Numbered from the stretch's first letter, positions 1 to 9,036 are shown. The stretch is DNA of 64,000 bases from Pedobacter boryungensis (GCF_013204825.1 NZ_JABMKV010000002.1:992001-1056000), one strand, 5' to 3'. Numbers and translations are program-made. The notes: generated from the letters alone by a model not told the origin.

Positions 1-2
1 TT

Positions 3-203
3 TACTATGCTTTCGGACATTTTTTATTGACAAACATCCAATCTTATTTCCTGCTCGCTTTATTAATTTTGAATTGTATATTGCTTGTTTCCTGTTTTAA
101 AATAAAAAAAAACAGAAAAATACTTGCTTACATGGCACTAATTATAGTTTCGTTGCCAAGTCTTTGTTGTGTAATCCTAGTAATGAAAGTGCTATTTCTA
201 TAG
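3..203 (+). CDS. C-terminal end of a membrane protein (partial)
   Basis: One frame is open from the left edge of the window to a TAG at 201-203 and gives 66 residues. They form two strongly hydrophobic stretches (about residues 8-30 and 42-64) separated by a short basic segment, Lys-Ile-Lys-Lys-Asn-Arg-Lys, the pattern of two membrane helices with a positive loop. The start lies outside the window and no family can be named. The gene converges on the HTH gene that ends at 218. Confidence 0.5.
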   Translation, partial: YYAFGHFLLTNIQSYFLLALLILNCILLVSCFKIKKNRKILAYMALIIVSLPSLCCVILVMKVLFL

Positions 204-217
204 AACCGTATTATACA

Positions 218-430
218 TTATTCTCCATCATTCGTATATTCTAAAATATCTCCAGGCTGACAGTTTAAGACTTTACAGATGGCTTCTAAAGTAGAGAAAC
301 GAATAGCCTTTGCTTTTCCTGTTTTTAAAATGGATAAATTGGAAAGTGTTAAATCAACCTTTACTGAAAGTTCATTTAAAGACATCTTTCGTTTAGCCAT
401 CATCACATCTAAATTTACAATTATTGACAT
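218..430 (-). CDS. XRE-family HTH regulator (YozG-like)
   Basis: A 70-residue protein that is essentially one Cro/C1-type helix-turn-helix domain: MSLNELSVKVDLTLSNLSIL (about 15-34) is helix 2-turn-helix 3, and a PGDILEY motif lies near the C-terminus. Small regulators of this type (Pfam HTH_26) bind DNA as dimers. It starts two bases after the stop of the DUF2975 gene, a pairing common in Bacteroidota and Firmicutes, so the two are probably co-transcribed. The target is unknown; autoregulation is plausible by family habit but not visible here. Confidence 0.85.
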   Translation of the reverse strand: MSIIVNLDVMMAKRKMSLNELSVKVDLTLSNLSILKTGKAKAIRFSTLEAICKVLNCQPGDILEYTNDGE

Positions 431-432
431 GG

Positions 433-972
433 TTATATGATTAATTCGTTTTCTTGTTGTAATTCAATGCCTCTTGCAAATAATAAGGATATAAAATATA
501 AGATGCCTGCAAAGAATAAAAAGGCATCTCCAAGCCCAATATGTTCGGTAAGATTTGGAAGATTTAATTTTAGGGCTATAAATTTACCTGCATAGCCTAC
601 AGCTACTTCACTTAACAGACCGACGAATAATGAAAAAATACTCATTCTCTTAATCAATTGACCAATGGTTTCGCTAAAAGGGCTAACCATATTAATTTTC
701 AAGAAGATTTGAATTAAACAATAAAATAATAAGGCTTCTAATACTGTAATGGCTATCATACAGCCAACTAAAATAGAGTAGTCTATTATATCATAAGCGT
801 GTAGGTGCGATAAATCTAAATTTAATGCTAAATTTTTTGCACCCATAGGGTTGATGTACATAGCCATAATATAATAGCATAAAAGCATACCTGCTTTTAC
901 ACAAAGTCCAACAAAGGTAATCCAGGACAAAATGTTGAGGACTTTTAGAATAGTAGTGGATTGTGTTGTCAT
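433..972 (-). CDS. DUF2975 family membrane protein
   Basis: About 179 residues with four predicted membrane helices (approximately 10-35, 60-85, 105-130 and 145-165), matching the DUF2975 layout. I start it at the ATG at 970-972 (MTTQSTT); the frame stays open to a TTG at 999, but the ATG directly precedes the first hydrophobic segment and fits the family. It is followed at once by a small HTH gene, the usual DUF2975-HTH operon. The function of DUF2975 proteins is not known; they are assumed to be inner-membrane partners of the regulator. Confidence 0.8.
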   Translation of the reverse strand: MTTQSTTILKVLNILSWITFVGLCVKAGMLLCYYIMAMYINPMGAKNLALNLDLSHLHAYDIIDYSILVGCMIAITVLEALLFYCLIQIFLKINMVSPFSETIGQLIKRMSIFSLFVGLLSEVAVGYAGKFIALKLNLPNLTEHIGLGDAFLFFAGILYFISLLFARGIELQQENELII

Positions 973-1319
973 AATTATAAAATTTAAATTATATGACAAA
1001 GGTAAAATAATTATTGAATATCAATAAAAATAAATTGAAAAAGGATAAACGATATCGATGGTGTATTAAGATTGCTTAGTAATTCGCAATGACGAACACC
1101 AGTATGGACTTACTTAATTAACGTATTACGATTAAACGATCGAGTTGGGCTGATTCATTCCTAATAGATCATTCCAGTGAACGGCGATCACGAAGTGCTT
1201 AGATATCTAATCTTAAAGTGCATTAAGATACCAATCGAGTTGGGTATGACGACGCCTAGGAAAGATTGCCTCTCGTAATGATGATAAATTGCTAAGAGAG
1301 TAGGTCAGAAAATTTGTTC
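973..1319. repeat. Intergenic region with decayed REP-like repeats
   Basis: No gene is visible in these 347 bases. Bases 1066-1096 (AAGATTGCTT ... TTCGCAATGACGAA) and 1262-1287 (AAAGATTGCCTCTCGTAATGA) are degenerate copies of the repeat seen intact at 14513-14597 and 53120-53144. Two further short segments, around 1148 and 1234, share ATCGAGTTGGG. The region looks like a graveyard of short interspersed repeats between two convergently organised accessory units. Confidence 0.6.
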
Positions 1320-1685
1320 TTATTCTTCTCGTAAAATCTTTTCCATTTTACGGCCTTTTGCTAATTCATCTATGATTTTATCTAAATAGCGGATTTGTTG
1401 CGTTAAAGGATTTTTAATTTCTTCTATTCGATAGCCACATATTACTCCAGTAATGAGTTGTGCATTAGGATTTAGTTTAGCTTGCTGAAAGAATTTTTCG
1501 AACGTTACTTTTTCATCGATAAGTTCTTGTTGTTTTTTTGCATCGAAACCAGTTAACCATTCTATTACTTGTTGTAATTCTGCAATAGTCCTACCTTTCT
1601 TTTCAACTTTTGTAACGTAGTGTGGGTATACAGATGCGAAAGTTAGTTTTGCAATTTTCTGATCATGTTCTGGTGTAGCATTCAT
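1320..1685 (-). CDS. DUF2200 family protein
   Basis: About 121 residues matching DUF2200, a small cytosolic family of unknown function. The family signature is clear in KLTFASVYPHYVTKVEKKGR (residues 12-31) and VIEWLTGF (40-47). The chosen ATG at 1683-1685 (MNATPEHDQKI) fits family starts; an in-frame ATG seven codons upstream is possible. It lies 53 bases after the DUF1801 gene on the same strand and the two may share a transcript. Confidence 0.85.
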   Translation of the reverse strand: MNATPEHDQKIAKLTFASVYPHYVTKVEKKGRTIAELQQVIEWLTGFDAKKQQELIDEKVTFEKFFQQAKLNPNAQLITGVICGYRIEEIKNPLTQQIRYLDKIIDELAKGRKMEKILREE

Positions 1686-1738
1686 CTTATTAATGTTTAG
1701 CCACATTTTAAAATCTGCGGCATAATTACTGAAATTCG

Positions 1739-2131
1739 TTATTTCAATCGTTCTAAATGTCCTTTTCTTTTCACAATGTTTTTATAATCCCATTGTATTT
1801 CTATCGACTTTTTTAACCAACGTTTTACTTCTTCAGGTTTAATTTCGGAAAAATTGGTGTAAAAAATAGAAGCATCTTTAAACTTTTTACCGACTACATT
1901 TAAATTTTCTTCCTCAAAACCCGCTCCACTCCAAAACATAAGTCTTATTCCAGCCTTTTGTTTGCTATATCCAACAATTGGATTACCTTCTAAAAACCAA
2001 ACAGGATGTGCATGCCAAATTTTACTTTCTGCTAAGCTAAGCTCCTTATTAATTAATTTAGCTAAGTGGTCACAAATTTCTCTTTCGCCTTCGGTTTTAC
2101 TGTTGTTGTAGGTTGGAATTTCTTGGTTCAT
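1739..2131 (-). CDS. DUF1801 family protein
   Basis: 130 residues resembling the DUF1801 / YdhG-like fold, which is typically about 110-140 residues. Recognisable parts are KIWHAHPVWFLEGNPIVGYS (about 37-56), the following hydrophobic strand RLMFWSG, and the C-terminal helix with VKRWLKKSIEI. Members act in the cytosol and are often found near stress or transport genes, but no reaction is established. It sits 12 bases downstream of the dihydrofolate-reductase-like gene on the same strand. Confidence 0.75.
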   Translation of the reverse strand: MNQEIPTYNNSKTEGEREICDHLAKLINKELSLAESKIWHAHPVWFLEGNPIVGYSKQKAGIRLMFWSGAGFEEENLNVVGKKFKDASIFYTNFSEIKPEEVKRWLKKSIEIQWDYKNIVKRKGHLERLK

Positions 2132-2143
2132 ATTTTATCCTTA

Positions 2144-2710
2144 TCAATCAACAGTATAATTCAATTCAGTTACGCCACAAGTAAACTGATGGGAGTTTAA
2201 GAGCTTCAGTTTTGTTTTCTCAGTAATACCTTTAAACAAAGGGATGCCTTGTCCAAGAATAATCGGGTTAACAAATAGCCAGTAGCCATCTATCAAGTTC
2301 TGTTCAATAAGTGAGTGCGTTGCCGTCGGACTACCAAAAAGTAAGATGTCGTTACCTGATTGTTTTTTTATTTCATTGATATGATCAGCAAGATTGTCGC
2401 TAATAATGGTAGTATTGTTTAGCTCTGCATCCTTCATAGTTTTTGATAAGACAACTTTGTGAACTTGACTATACCACTTTGAATGTTCAATATCGTGTTT
2501 GCTCGCTGTCGGGCTATCAGCTGCGGTAGGCCAGTAGCCTTCCATCATTTCATATGTCACTCGTCCATATAAGGCAGTATCTCCTTCGCCAATCCGATTA
2601 CCAACGTAATCAAAAATTTCTTCATCAACTTTAATCCAATCCATTTCTCCATTCGGACCCGCTACAAAACCATCAAGGGATATGTGCATAAATGAAATTA
2701 TTTTTCTCAT
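2144..2710 (-). CDS. RibD C-terminal / dihydrofolate reductase-like protein
   Basis: 189 residues of the RibD_C fold, related to DHFR and to the reductase domain of riboflavin synthesis. Visible marks are the N-terminal strand RKIISFMHISLDGFVAGPNG, the WIKVDEEIFDYVG helix, the nucleotide-loop sequence YGRVTYEMMEGYWP, DILLFGSPTATHSLIE (GS-x-x-T) and NPIILGQGIPLFKG. Stand-alone copies such as YwjB/YyaP are assumed to be NADPH-dependent reductases, but their substrates are unknown. I start at the ATG at 2708-2710; the 30 residues further upstream are not family-like and would overlap the SRPBCC gene end. Confidence 0.85.
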   Translation of the reverse strand: MRKIISFMHISLDGFVAGPNGEMDWIKVDEEIFDYVGNRIGEGDTALYGRVTYEMMEGYWPTAADSPTASKHDIEHSKWYSQVHKVVLSKTMKDAELNNTTIISDNLADHINEIKKQSGNDILLFGSPTATHSLIEQNLIDGYWLFVNPIILGQGIPLFKGITEKTKLKLLNSHQFTCGVTELNYTVD

Positions 2711-2774
2711 GTGGTTTACGTTTAAGGTGTCTCGTAGTATTAATGCAATATAATTACAAAATTTGAATTTACAT

Positions 2775-3698
2775 TTAATTCTCCTTTGCCCCAAAAACAT
2801 TGGTACCTTTTCCTGTGGTGATTAAGCTAAATAAACTTTCTTGCATCAATGCTCCCCAAGCCCAAGAGCAATTCTCATAACATTCGAAAGTTGGCACTAA
2901 ACCTTCATGTGTAAAACGAACCTGAGTTTTATTATTGATCTCCTTAATTTCAAAAACTATTTTTGTGCCTGTCCATTCGGTTTGATTTGAGAAACTTAGT
3001 TTACTGTCGGTAACCAACCAAACCACTTTTTCGTTAGGAATTAGCTCAACTAATTTTTGTCGCGAAAAGTGAACATCATTCATTTGGTAATCAAATTCAT
3101 CACCTAAATTTTTTGTGCTTCCTTTTATTTCGCCTTGCCACCAGGCACCCACATTCATAATGGCATTAAATACTTCTGCAGGAGTTTGGTTGACAAAAAA
3201 AGTACTAGTGAAATTAGTAGATGATAATGCTTTTTCATCTTCCGTTTGCGGTTTGTCTTTACCATTTGGTTCACCTTTCCCAGTCGTGATTAACTTATAC
3301 AAACTTTGATGAATGTAAGTGTTCCAAGCATTTTCGCAAATATCATAACACTCATAGGTTGGTACTAAGCCTACCTGCGTAAATTGAAGCTGAGTTTTAT
3401 CGCCTATTTCAGTTATTTCAAAAACAATGGTGTTACCTTTCCATTCCTCTTTGTCTTTGGTAAAACTAAAATGGTTATCTAGTACTTCCCAAACTACTTT
3501 TTCATTTGGAACGAACTCCACTATTTTCAATTTGCACACATGTACATCTTGATAATGATACCTCCATTCTTCATTTAATTTTTGGGTATTTCCTTCAATT
3601 TCTTCGCTCCACCAACCGCGTACATTATTAACTGCATTAAATACTTCTTCGGGAGAATGGTCAACTACAATAGTTGTTGTAAAATTTGATGCTTTCAT
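2775..3698 (-). CDS. Tandem SRPBCC (AHSA1-like) domain protein
   Basis: 307 residues made of two copies of an SRPBCC/AHSA1-like domain. Copy 1 covers about 3-140 and copy 2 about 157-300. Each begins with NFT-T-(x)-P-EVFNA(I/V)-NV-WW and ends with E-C-W-LITTGKG, so the protein arose by internal duplication. The fold is a hydrophobic-ligand-binding helix-grip; the single-domain form is the normal one in Bacteroidota. It lies seven bases downstream of a DinB gene on the same strand. Ligand and role are unknown. Confidence 0.85.
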   Translation of the reverse strand: MKASNFTTTIVVDHSPEEVFNAVNNVRGWWSEEIEGNTQKLNEEWRYHYQDVHVCKLKIVEFVPNEKVVWEVLDNHFSFTKDKEEWKGNTIVFEITEIGDKTQLQFTQVGLVPTYECYDICENAWNTYIHQSLYKLITTGKGEPNGKDKPQTEDEKALSSTNFTSTFFVNQTPAEVFNAIMNVGAWWQGEIKGSTKNLGDEFDYQMNDVHFSRQKLVELIPNEKVVWLVTDSKLSFSNQTEWTGTKIVFEIKEINNKTQVRFTHEGLVPTFECYENCSWAWGALMQESLFSLITTGKGTNVFGAKEN

Positions 3699-3705
3699 TG
3701 TTTGA

Positions 3706-4194
3706 TTACTTTAATAAAACCAATTGACCTAAATGATATTGCAAATGAGAGGTTCTTGTAATGATGATATTTAACTTGTTGCGATGCGGTTCGTTAGCAA
3801 AGTCTTCGGCAGAAACAGCCGTATGTTTTTCAAACCATTGGTCTATTGTCAATGCATCGAACTTTTGCTTTAATACTTCACATTGCTTTGTCCAAAACGC
3901 TCGTAGCTCTGCTACTGATGGCATCGGCGTTGCAACGTTATCGGGAGATTTTATAAAAGGCTCAGCTAATGCTGGATATAATTTTTCGCCCATGTCTAAT
4001 AAAATCAGCATATCATCGTGAACTGCAATAAGGTGACCTAATAAATAAATACCTCTGTTTTTACCTGGTGCAATTTGTTTTTGGAAGGTCTCGTCAGTTA
4101 AGGTGCTAATTAAAGCATCACCACTTTTTATCGATGCATTCCAACGGTCTAATACGATTTTAACGCTAGTTTCTGTTTGTGTCATTGTTGCCAT
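3706..4194 (-). CDS. DinB-family protein
   Basis: 162 residues of the DinB/YfiT four-helix-bundle superfamily. The putative metal-binding histidines are seen in GHLIAVHDD (about 53-61) and, near the C-terminus, in SHLQYHLGQLVLL (about 148-160). Such proteins include thiol-dependent transferases (bacillithiol and mycothiol types) but most are uncharacterised. It is the first gene of a minus-strand pair with the tandem SRPBCC gene. It is divergent from the GlxA-type regulator at 4324, which could regulate it. Confidence 0.85.
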   Translation of the reverse strand: MATMTQTETSVKIVLDRWNASIKSGDALISTLTDETFQKQIAPGKNRGIYLLGHLIAVHDDMLILLDMGEKLYPALAEPFIKSPDNVATPMPSVAELRAFWTKQCEVLKQKFDALTIDQWFEKHTAVSAEDFANEPHRNKLNIIITRTSHLQYHLGQLVLLK

Positions 4195-4277
4195 ATCAAT
4201 CTTTATATAAATCTAACATCACAAATGTAATGTCTAAATATAAAGTAAATATGGTGTAAAATAGACTTTATGATGGG

Positions 4278-4308
4278 TTGATTTGGACAAGCAAAGATGA
4301 TACCTTTG
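4278..4308 (+). promoter_or_regulatory. Bacteroidota-type promoter for the GlxA-like regulator
   Basis: TTG at 4278-4280, a 20-base spacer, then TACCTTTG at 4301-4308. This matches the TTG / TAnnTTTG consensus of the Bacteroidota primary sigma factor exactly. Transcription would begin near 4313-4316. It rules out the upstream ATG at 4297, which lies before the -7 box. Confidence 0.75.
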
Positions 4309-4323
4309 TATAAAATGATAGCA

Positions 4324-5310
4324 ATGAAACAGCTTACAATTATTGTCCCTAATGGTGATAACAACCTGAGTAGTATTACGGGCGCTTATGAAATATTTAC
4401 AAAAGCAAATTCATATGGTAAAGCTAAGGGTAAAAATGAATTGTTTAATATTCAGTTAGCTGGCATTGCTGAAAAGGTAGAATTTAATAATGGTTTATTT
4501 ACGGTAAAGCCACATACCCATATATCAGCTATTGCTAAAACCGACCTGATCATTATTCCTTCCTTAAACCATAACTATGAAATGGCTTTAGCTGGAAATG
4601 ATTTGCTCTTGGATTGGCTAGAGAAACAATATAAAAACGGTGCAGAAATCGCAACAATTTGCACAGGTGCGTTTATGCTAGCTGCATCTGGTTTGCTAGA
4701 TGGAAAAAGTTGCTCTACGCATTGGTCGGTAACGGATAATTTTAGAGCAATGTTTCCTAAAGTTAATTTACAAATCGATAAGTTGATTACCGATGAAAAA
4801 GGGATTTATACCAATGGTGGTGCTTATTCCTTTTTGAATTTAATGCTGTATCTGGTTGAAAAATATTACGACAGAGAAACTGCCATTTATTGTTCTAAAG
4901 TTTTCCAAATAGAATTGGATCGGAATGCACAATCAGAATTTGCAATTTTTATAGGTCAAAAAACACATAGTGATGATGTGGTAAAAAGTGCGCAAGAATA
5001 CATTGAAAATAACTTGCAGGAAAAAATCAGCATAGAGAATTTATCGGCTAAGTTTAATGTAGGCAGAAGGAATTTTGACCGCAGGTTTATTAAAGCAACA
5101 GGAAATACCCCCATAGAATATACACAAAGAGTGAAGATAGAAGTGGCTAAAAAGGCTTTTGAAACCAATCGAAAAACCGTAAGCGAAGTCATGTATGAGG
5201 TTGGTTATGCTGATATAAAAGCCTTTAGAGAAGTGTTTAGGAAAATTACAGGTATGTCTCCATTAGAATATAAAGGGAGATATTATAAGGAAACCTCATT
5301 GTATAAGTAG
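4324..5310 (+). CDS. GlxA-family AraC-type transcriptional regulator (DJ-1/PfpI + HTH)
   Basis: About 328 residues in two domains. Residues 1-190 form a DJ-1/PfpI (class I amidotransferase-like) domain with the nucleophile-elbow sequence IATICTGAFMLAASGLLDG; Cys is present, as in many GlxA regulators, though catalysis is not expected. The C-terminal 90 residues are an AraC HTH domain (ENLSAKFNVGRRNFDRRF, then VSEVMYEVGYADIKAFREVF and a GMSPLEYK tail). The start at 4324 is set by a promoter whose -7 box ends at 4308. ATG 4315 is also possible but would be almost leaderless. Divergent from the DinB/SRPBCC pair, its likely target. Confidence 0.88.
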   Translation: MKQLTIIVPNGDNNLSSITGAYEIFTKANSYGKAKGKNELFNIQLAGIAEKVEFNNGLFTVKPHTHISAIAKTDLIIIPSLNHNYEMALAGNDLLLDWLEKQYKNGAEIATICTGAFMLAASGLLDGKSCSTHWSVTDNFRAMFPKVNLQIDKLITDEKGIYTNGGAYSFLNLMLYLVEKYYDRETAIYCSKVFQIELDRNAQSEFAIFIGQKTHSDDVVKSAQEYIENNLQEKISIENLSAKFNVGRRNFDRRFIKATGNTPIEYTQRVKIEVAKKAFETNRKTVSEVMYEVGYADIKAFREVFRKITGMSPLEYKGRYYKETSLYK

Positions 5311-5329
5311 TTGCTTAAACTTTAATTTT

Positions 5330-6238
5330 TCAGTTAAACGATTGCCTAAACTCCAAGGGTGAAATGTTAGTCTTTGTCTTGAAAAGTTTGCTGAATGATT
5401 GTGGATGTTCAAAGCCCAATTCGTAAGCAATTTCGCTTATTGACAGTGCTGTCGTAGATATCTTTTCTTTCGCCTTCTCAATCAATTTATCGTGAATGTG
5501 TTGTTGTGTGCTTTGCCCTGTTAGCATTTTGAGTAAACCACTCAAATAATTTGGAGAAACATTTAACTCATCGGCAACATGCTGAACAGTTGGCAAACCT
5601 TTCGAAATTAAATCGCCACTGTTAAAGTAATCTGACAACAATGTTTCTAATCGATCAAGTATTTGATGATTGATCTTTTTTCTGGTAATGAATTGCCTTT
5701 GATAAAAACGCTCTGAATAGTTGAACAAGGTTTCAATTTGCGAAATGATGATCCGCTGGCTAAACTTGTCAATATTTGAATGGTATTCTTGTTTAATATT
5801 CTGAATAACGTTTAGAATTACATTTTCTTCTTTTTCAGAAAGCCACAATGCTTCTTTCACGGAATAATCAAAAAATCCATATTGTTTAATGGTTTTTGCA
5901 AGCGGAGTGTTCCAAAGAAAATCTGGGTGAATGAGCAACATCCACCCTGATCTTTTAATTTCTTCATCCTGACTATTGATGATTTTTAACACTTGATTTG
6001 GTGCCATGAAAAACAATACCCCTTCGTTAAAATCACAGGCTTGTTGACCATAGTACATTTTATTTACGCCTCTTTTTAGCGCAATGCTGTAATAATCAAA
6101 TGTCAAATTTTCAATGTTATCACTTGGTGCTACATAGATTTGAGCATAATCTACCACACTAATTAAAGGGTGTTCGGGTTTAGGTAAACCTCTCAATTCA
6201 TGAAACTCACTAATCGACTTTAATCTATGCACTTTCAT
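5330..6238 (-). CDS. AraC-family transcriptional regulator
   Basis: 302 residues. The N-terminal part (1-190) is a cupin-like sensing domain typical of AraC proteins, with no recognisable effector signature. The C-terminal AraC HTH domain is clear: HVADELNVSPNYLSGLLKML (about 221-240) and ISEIAYELGFEHPQSFSKLF, closing with TNISPLEFRQSF. It starts 38 bases after the NmrA-like gene stop on the same strand, so it is probably made with that gene and may control it. Confidence 0.88.
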   Translation of the reverse strand: MKVHRLKSISEFHELRGLPKPEHPLISVVDYAQIYVAPSDNIENLTFDYYSIALKRGVNKMYYGQQACDFNEGVLFFMAPNQVLKIINSQDEEIKRSGWMLLIHPDFLWNTPLAKTIKQYGFFDYSVKEALWLSEKEENVILNVIQNIKQEYHSNIDKFSQRIIISQIETLFNYSERFYQRQFITRKKINHQILDRLETLLSDYFNSGDLISKGLPTVQHVADELNVSPNYLSGLLKMLTGQSTQQHIHDKLIEKAKEKISTTALSISEIAYELGFEHPQSFSKLFKTKTNISPLEFRQSFN

Positions 6239-6276
6239 ACCTCAAAGATAATTGTTTTTTAAAAGGACTATTCCTA

Positions 6277-7182
6277 TTAATGAGCACCCTGATTAAAAAC
6301 CATTGCAAAATCTTTTGCGAAGTCAGTAAGTTTCACTTTGCCTAACGTTGGTTTGTTCTTGTTATAATCATCGTATAAAACGCCACTCATTCTGCCTTGG
6401 TTCATTGCTGCCAAACCTTCGGCGCCTTGCGAACTAAAACCCACTCGTTGTAAATTTGCAATAAAATCTTCATTCGAAATTACAACCCATTTTACATCGG
6501 ATTTTCCAATGGCTTCACCTAAAATTGCGGCCACTTCATTTGGCGTCACTTCATCACTTGCAATGTAACGGATTTCTCTTCCATCAAATGGCAAGTCAAT
6601 TTCTTCAGCAATCGTATCTGCAATATCTAATGGCGAAACCCAAGGTTCCTTAAATTCATCGCCGCCGTAGTTTTGAAAAATACTTCCTGCGTTTTTAATG
6701 GAAGGAATAAAAGCAAACATATTGTAATAAAAGCCAACAGGTCGCATAGTTTTGATGGAAACAGTGCTTGGCAGTTCTTTCAAAATATTTTCAACCCAAT
6801 GGTGCGTGGCTAATAGTCCTACGCCTTGGTCGGTATGACCGCCTATGCTGCTCAGATGGATCACTTTTGTAACACCTGATTGCTGAATGGCTTGCGCATA
6901 ATTCTTGGCAATGTCTAACCAATATCCAGTGATGTCAATGGTAGGGTCGAAGAAGTTAAAAGGTGGCTCCATCAAATAAACGATATCTGCACCTTTGAAT
7001 GTGTTGGAAAGAAACTCTAGATCTTCAATCGTTCCGATGGCGGGTTTGGCACCCATCTTTTCAATTTCTTCTTGTTTATCGGTTTTACTGCTGATGATGG
7101 TTACCGAATGTCCTTTTGCAATCAATTGTATTGCAAGTGGTTTGCTGATATGCCCTAATGAGCCTGTTAATACTACTTTCAT
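6277..7182 (-). CDS. NmrA-like NAD(P)-binding protein
   Basis: 301 residues with an atypical short-chain dehydrogenase (extended SDR) fold. The dinucleotide-binding start is VVLTGSLGHISKPLA (about 3-17; GxxGxxx type), followed by SIIS and a GADIVYLMEPP segment. The family (NmrA/QorB/HSCARG-like) includes NAD(P)H quinone reductases and redox-sensing regulators that lack the YxxxK catalytic pair; I see no clear YxxxK here. It is transcribed just ahead of an AraC regulator. A reductase or a sensor role are both possible. Confidence 0.82.
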   Translation of the reverse strand: MKVVLTGSLGHISKPLAIQLIAKGHSVTIISSKTDKQEEIEKMGAKPAIGTIEDLEFLSNTFKGADIVYLMEPPFNFFDPTIDITGYWLDIAKNYAQAIQQSGVTKVIHLSSIGGHTDQGVGLLATHHWVENILKELPSTVSIKTMRPVGFYYNMFAFIPSIKNAGSIFQNYGGDEFKEPWVSPLDIADTIAEEIDLPFDGREIRYIASDEVTPNEVAAILGEAIGKSDVKWVVISNEDFIANLQRVGFSSQGAEGLAAMNQGRMSGVLYDDYNKNKPTLGKVKLTDFAKDFAMVFNQGAH

Positions 7183-7287
7183 TTTTTATGCTATTTAGCT
7201 TGACTATACAAAATTGCACCGAAGTTGAAAAACAGACTTAGCCAAATCTACTTTTGTAGTAGCCAAAAATGAGGGGAATAGATTAGT

Positions 7288-7734
7288 CTATATATCCAAA
7301 AGCCTTCTGTGATAGTTTATTTGCCCAAGATGATAGGCTAAATGTGTTGTTAAGTGAATTAAGAAATATTCGGTGGAAGTTTTCGCTTCAAAAACTAAAA
7401 TTGGAAATTCTTTGTCCAATTCTTCATCAGTTAATTTATCGAGTGAGGTAGCTACAATTTGCTGTGTTTGCGTTATGCTTTTAATGAGTTCGGCTCTGGG
7501 AATGTTTTTTAAAGAGAATTCTAGCGGCCTGTTTCTAACGTAATTTGTCTTTCCAATTTCGGCACCGATATAGGCATTCAAATTTCCAATTAAGTGTTGA
7601 CAAAGGTTCCCTGCAGAATTCGCGATTTGTTGATCAACTATCCAAAGGTTAGCTTCGTTTTGGTATAAGTCGATTTCATTTTTTAATTTATTCAAATCTC
7701 TATCGAATAAAGATTTTAGTGATTCGATGATCAT
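7288..7734 (-). CDS. DinB superfamily protein
   Basis: About 148 residues of the DinB/DUF1572-like bundle. Histidines in NLCQHLIGNLNAYIG (about 44-58) and in LIHLTTHLAYHLGQINYHRR near the C-terminus match the three metal-ligand positions of the family. The start chosen is the ATG at 7732-7734 (MIIESLKSLF); the frame extends 13 codons further but that part is not family-like. A stand-alone gene upstream of the NmrA-like gene. Substrate unknown. Confidence 0.82.
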   Translation of the reverse strand: MIIESLKSLFDRDLNKLKNEIDLYQNEANLWIVDQQIANSAGNLCQHLIGNLNAYIGAEIGKTNYVRNRPLEFSLKNIPRAELIKSITQTQQIVATSLDKLTDEELDKEFPILVFEAKTSTEYFLIHLTTHLAYHLGQINYHRRLLDI

Positions 7735-7852
7735 TGGGTTAGTTTTTGATTTTCTTTGAAGATAGTGCAGCAATAGTTACTTGGCTAATTTATAACACAA
7801 GTGGGACGCTTGCGCTAGATTGGGTTGCTATTATAAGATATTCGTAAATACT

Positions 7853-8377
7853 TTATTTATTTAAATATTCACGCCGAGTTTTCTTTCTAAGGGTGTTTTG
7901 TGGGTCATTTTTAAGTTTTATTAATATGTTATTTGCGTTTTTAATGGAATCCAAAAACGCACGTTCTGTTCCTAAGTATGTTTTTGTACAATGTTTATCA
8001 AGTTCAAAAAATACTTTTTTTGCCCAAACTGTGTCTTGAAGTAAATTATAAGAAAATTCTACGATACTTCCAACTTTATAACCCATTGATGATAAATTGG
8101 AATAAGCTTTTTCTATAAATTCAAAATGGCTATAAGGTCGATTGTATTCCTCATATAACTTATCTTTTTCCCTTTCAGGAGGGTCAATTCCTTTTACCTC
8201 GTAGGGGGAAACCTCTCTGTAAATGGACTGCTTTCCAGTTGTGTCAAATCTAGGGATGTCAGATAACCTTAAAACAGTATCTGGTTGTGATTCTGGTTTA
8301 GTGTCAGGTGTTGAACTATTACAAGATGAAATAACAATACACATAAATGTGCAGAATAAAATATTTTTATATTTCAT
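7853..8377 (-). CDS. Hypothetical lipoprotein
   Basis: About 174 residues starting at the ATG at 8375-8377, which places a basic n-region (KYKN), a hydrophobic core and the lipobox VISSC at residues 14-18 in proper order. Residues after the cysteine are rich in Ser, Pro, Asp and Glu, typical of a lipoprotein tether. The mature part is charged and helical with no family I recognise. It follows the unknown gene at 8441-8839 on the same strand. Probably exposed in the periplasm or at the outer membrane. Confidence 0.7.
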   Translation of the reverse strand: MKYKNILFCTFMCIVISSCNSSTPDTKPESQPDTVLRLSDIPRFDTTGKQSIYREVSPYEVKGIDPPEREKDKLYEEYNRPYSHFEFIEKAYSNLSSMGYKVGSIVEFSYNLLQDTVWAKKVFFELDKHCTKTYLGTERAFLDSIKNANNILIKLKNDPQNTLRKKTRREYLNK

Positions 8378-8440
8378 TTTCTCGATCAGAGTTGTTTTTA
8401 TCGGCTTTTCTTTCATTTTTTCGAATTATTGATTAAAGCT

Positions 8441-8839
8441 TTAGATAAGTTTCTTAATCCTTATTCTTGCTAGATTTTCGGTTTGATTATCTAATATTTG
8501 ATGCGTGATTTCGCCAATTTTTGAGATGTCATCGCTTTTCCAATTCTGGTCTTTTAAAGATAAAACTCCATCTAAAAAATTATCCATATCATCAGATTCA
8601 AATAGGTTCATTGTCAACATATTATTAATGTGGTTGTACTTAATTATCCCTACAAACTGGTAATATCGTTTGATTTCATAAAAGTCTCGTTGCAATTTAT
8701 TAATGGCGATATTAAGATTATGAACGCCTTGTTCTCCAAATACAGCCTCATAGTTATTCACTACATCTTCATTTGTGAAAACAATCCATTTTTTTAGTGC
8801 ATCATGCTTTACAAGGTCGTGGGCAATTAATTCTATCAT
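8441..8839 (-). CDS. Hypothetical protein
   Basis: 132 residues, no signal peptide and no membrane segment, so probably cytosolic. It is helical and mixed in charge, with a hydrophobic stretch YYQFVGIIKY around 58-67. I do not recognise a family. It lies 63 bases upstream of the lipoprotein gene on the same strand and could be co-transcribed with it. Codon use is like that of the neighbours, which argues that it is a real gene. Confidence 0.6.
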   Translation of the reverse strand: MIELIAHDLVKHDALKKWIVFTNEDVVNNYEAVFGEQGVHNLNIAINKLQRDFYEIKRYYQFVGIIKYNHINNMLTMNLFESDDMDNFLDGVLSLKDQNWKSDDISKIGEITHQILDNQTENLARIRIKKLI

Positions 8840-9036
8840 AAATAATTAATAATTTACAAGCGTTCTAAAACTTAGGTATTTATACTGCAAATTGTCGGTT
8901 ATAATTACAGCTAACTAGTTTATATCTGCCATTATTTGCTCCAATACTGATAATGCTATTTGCATAAAGCCATAACATGGCTTATCATTTACTAATATAA
9001 AACAATACATCATCAAATAGATATTTGAATGATAAA

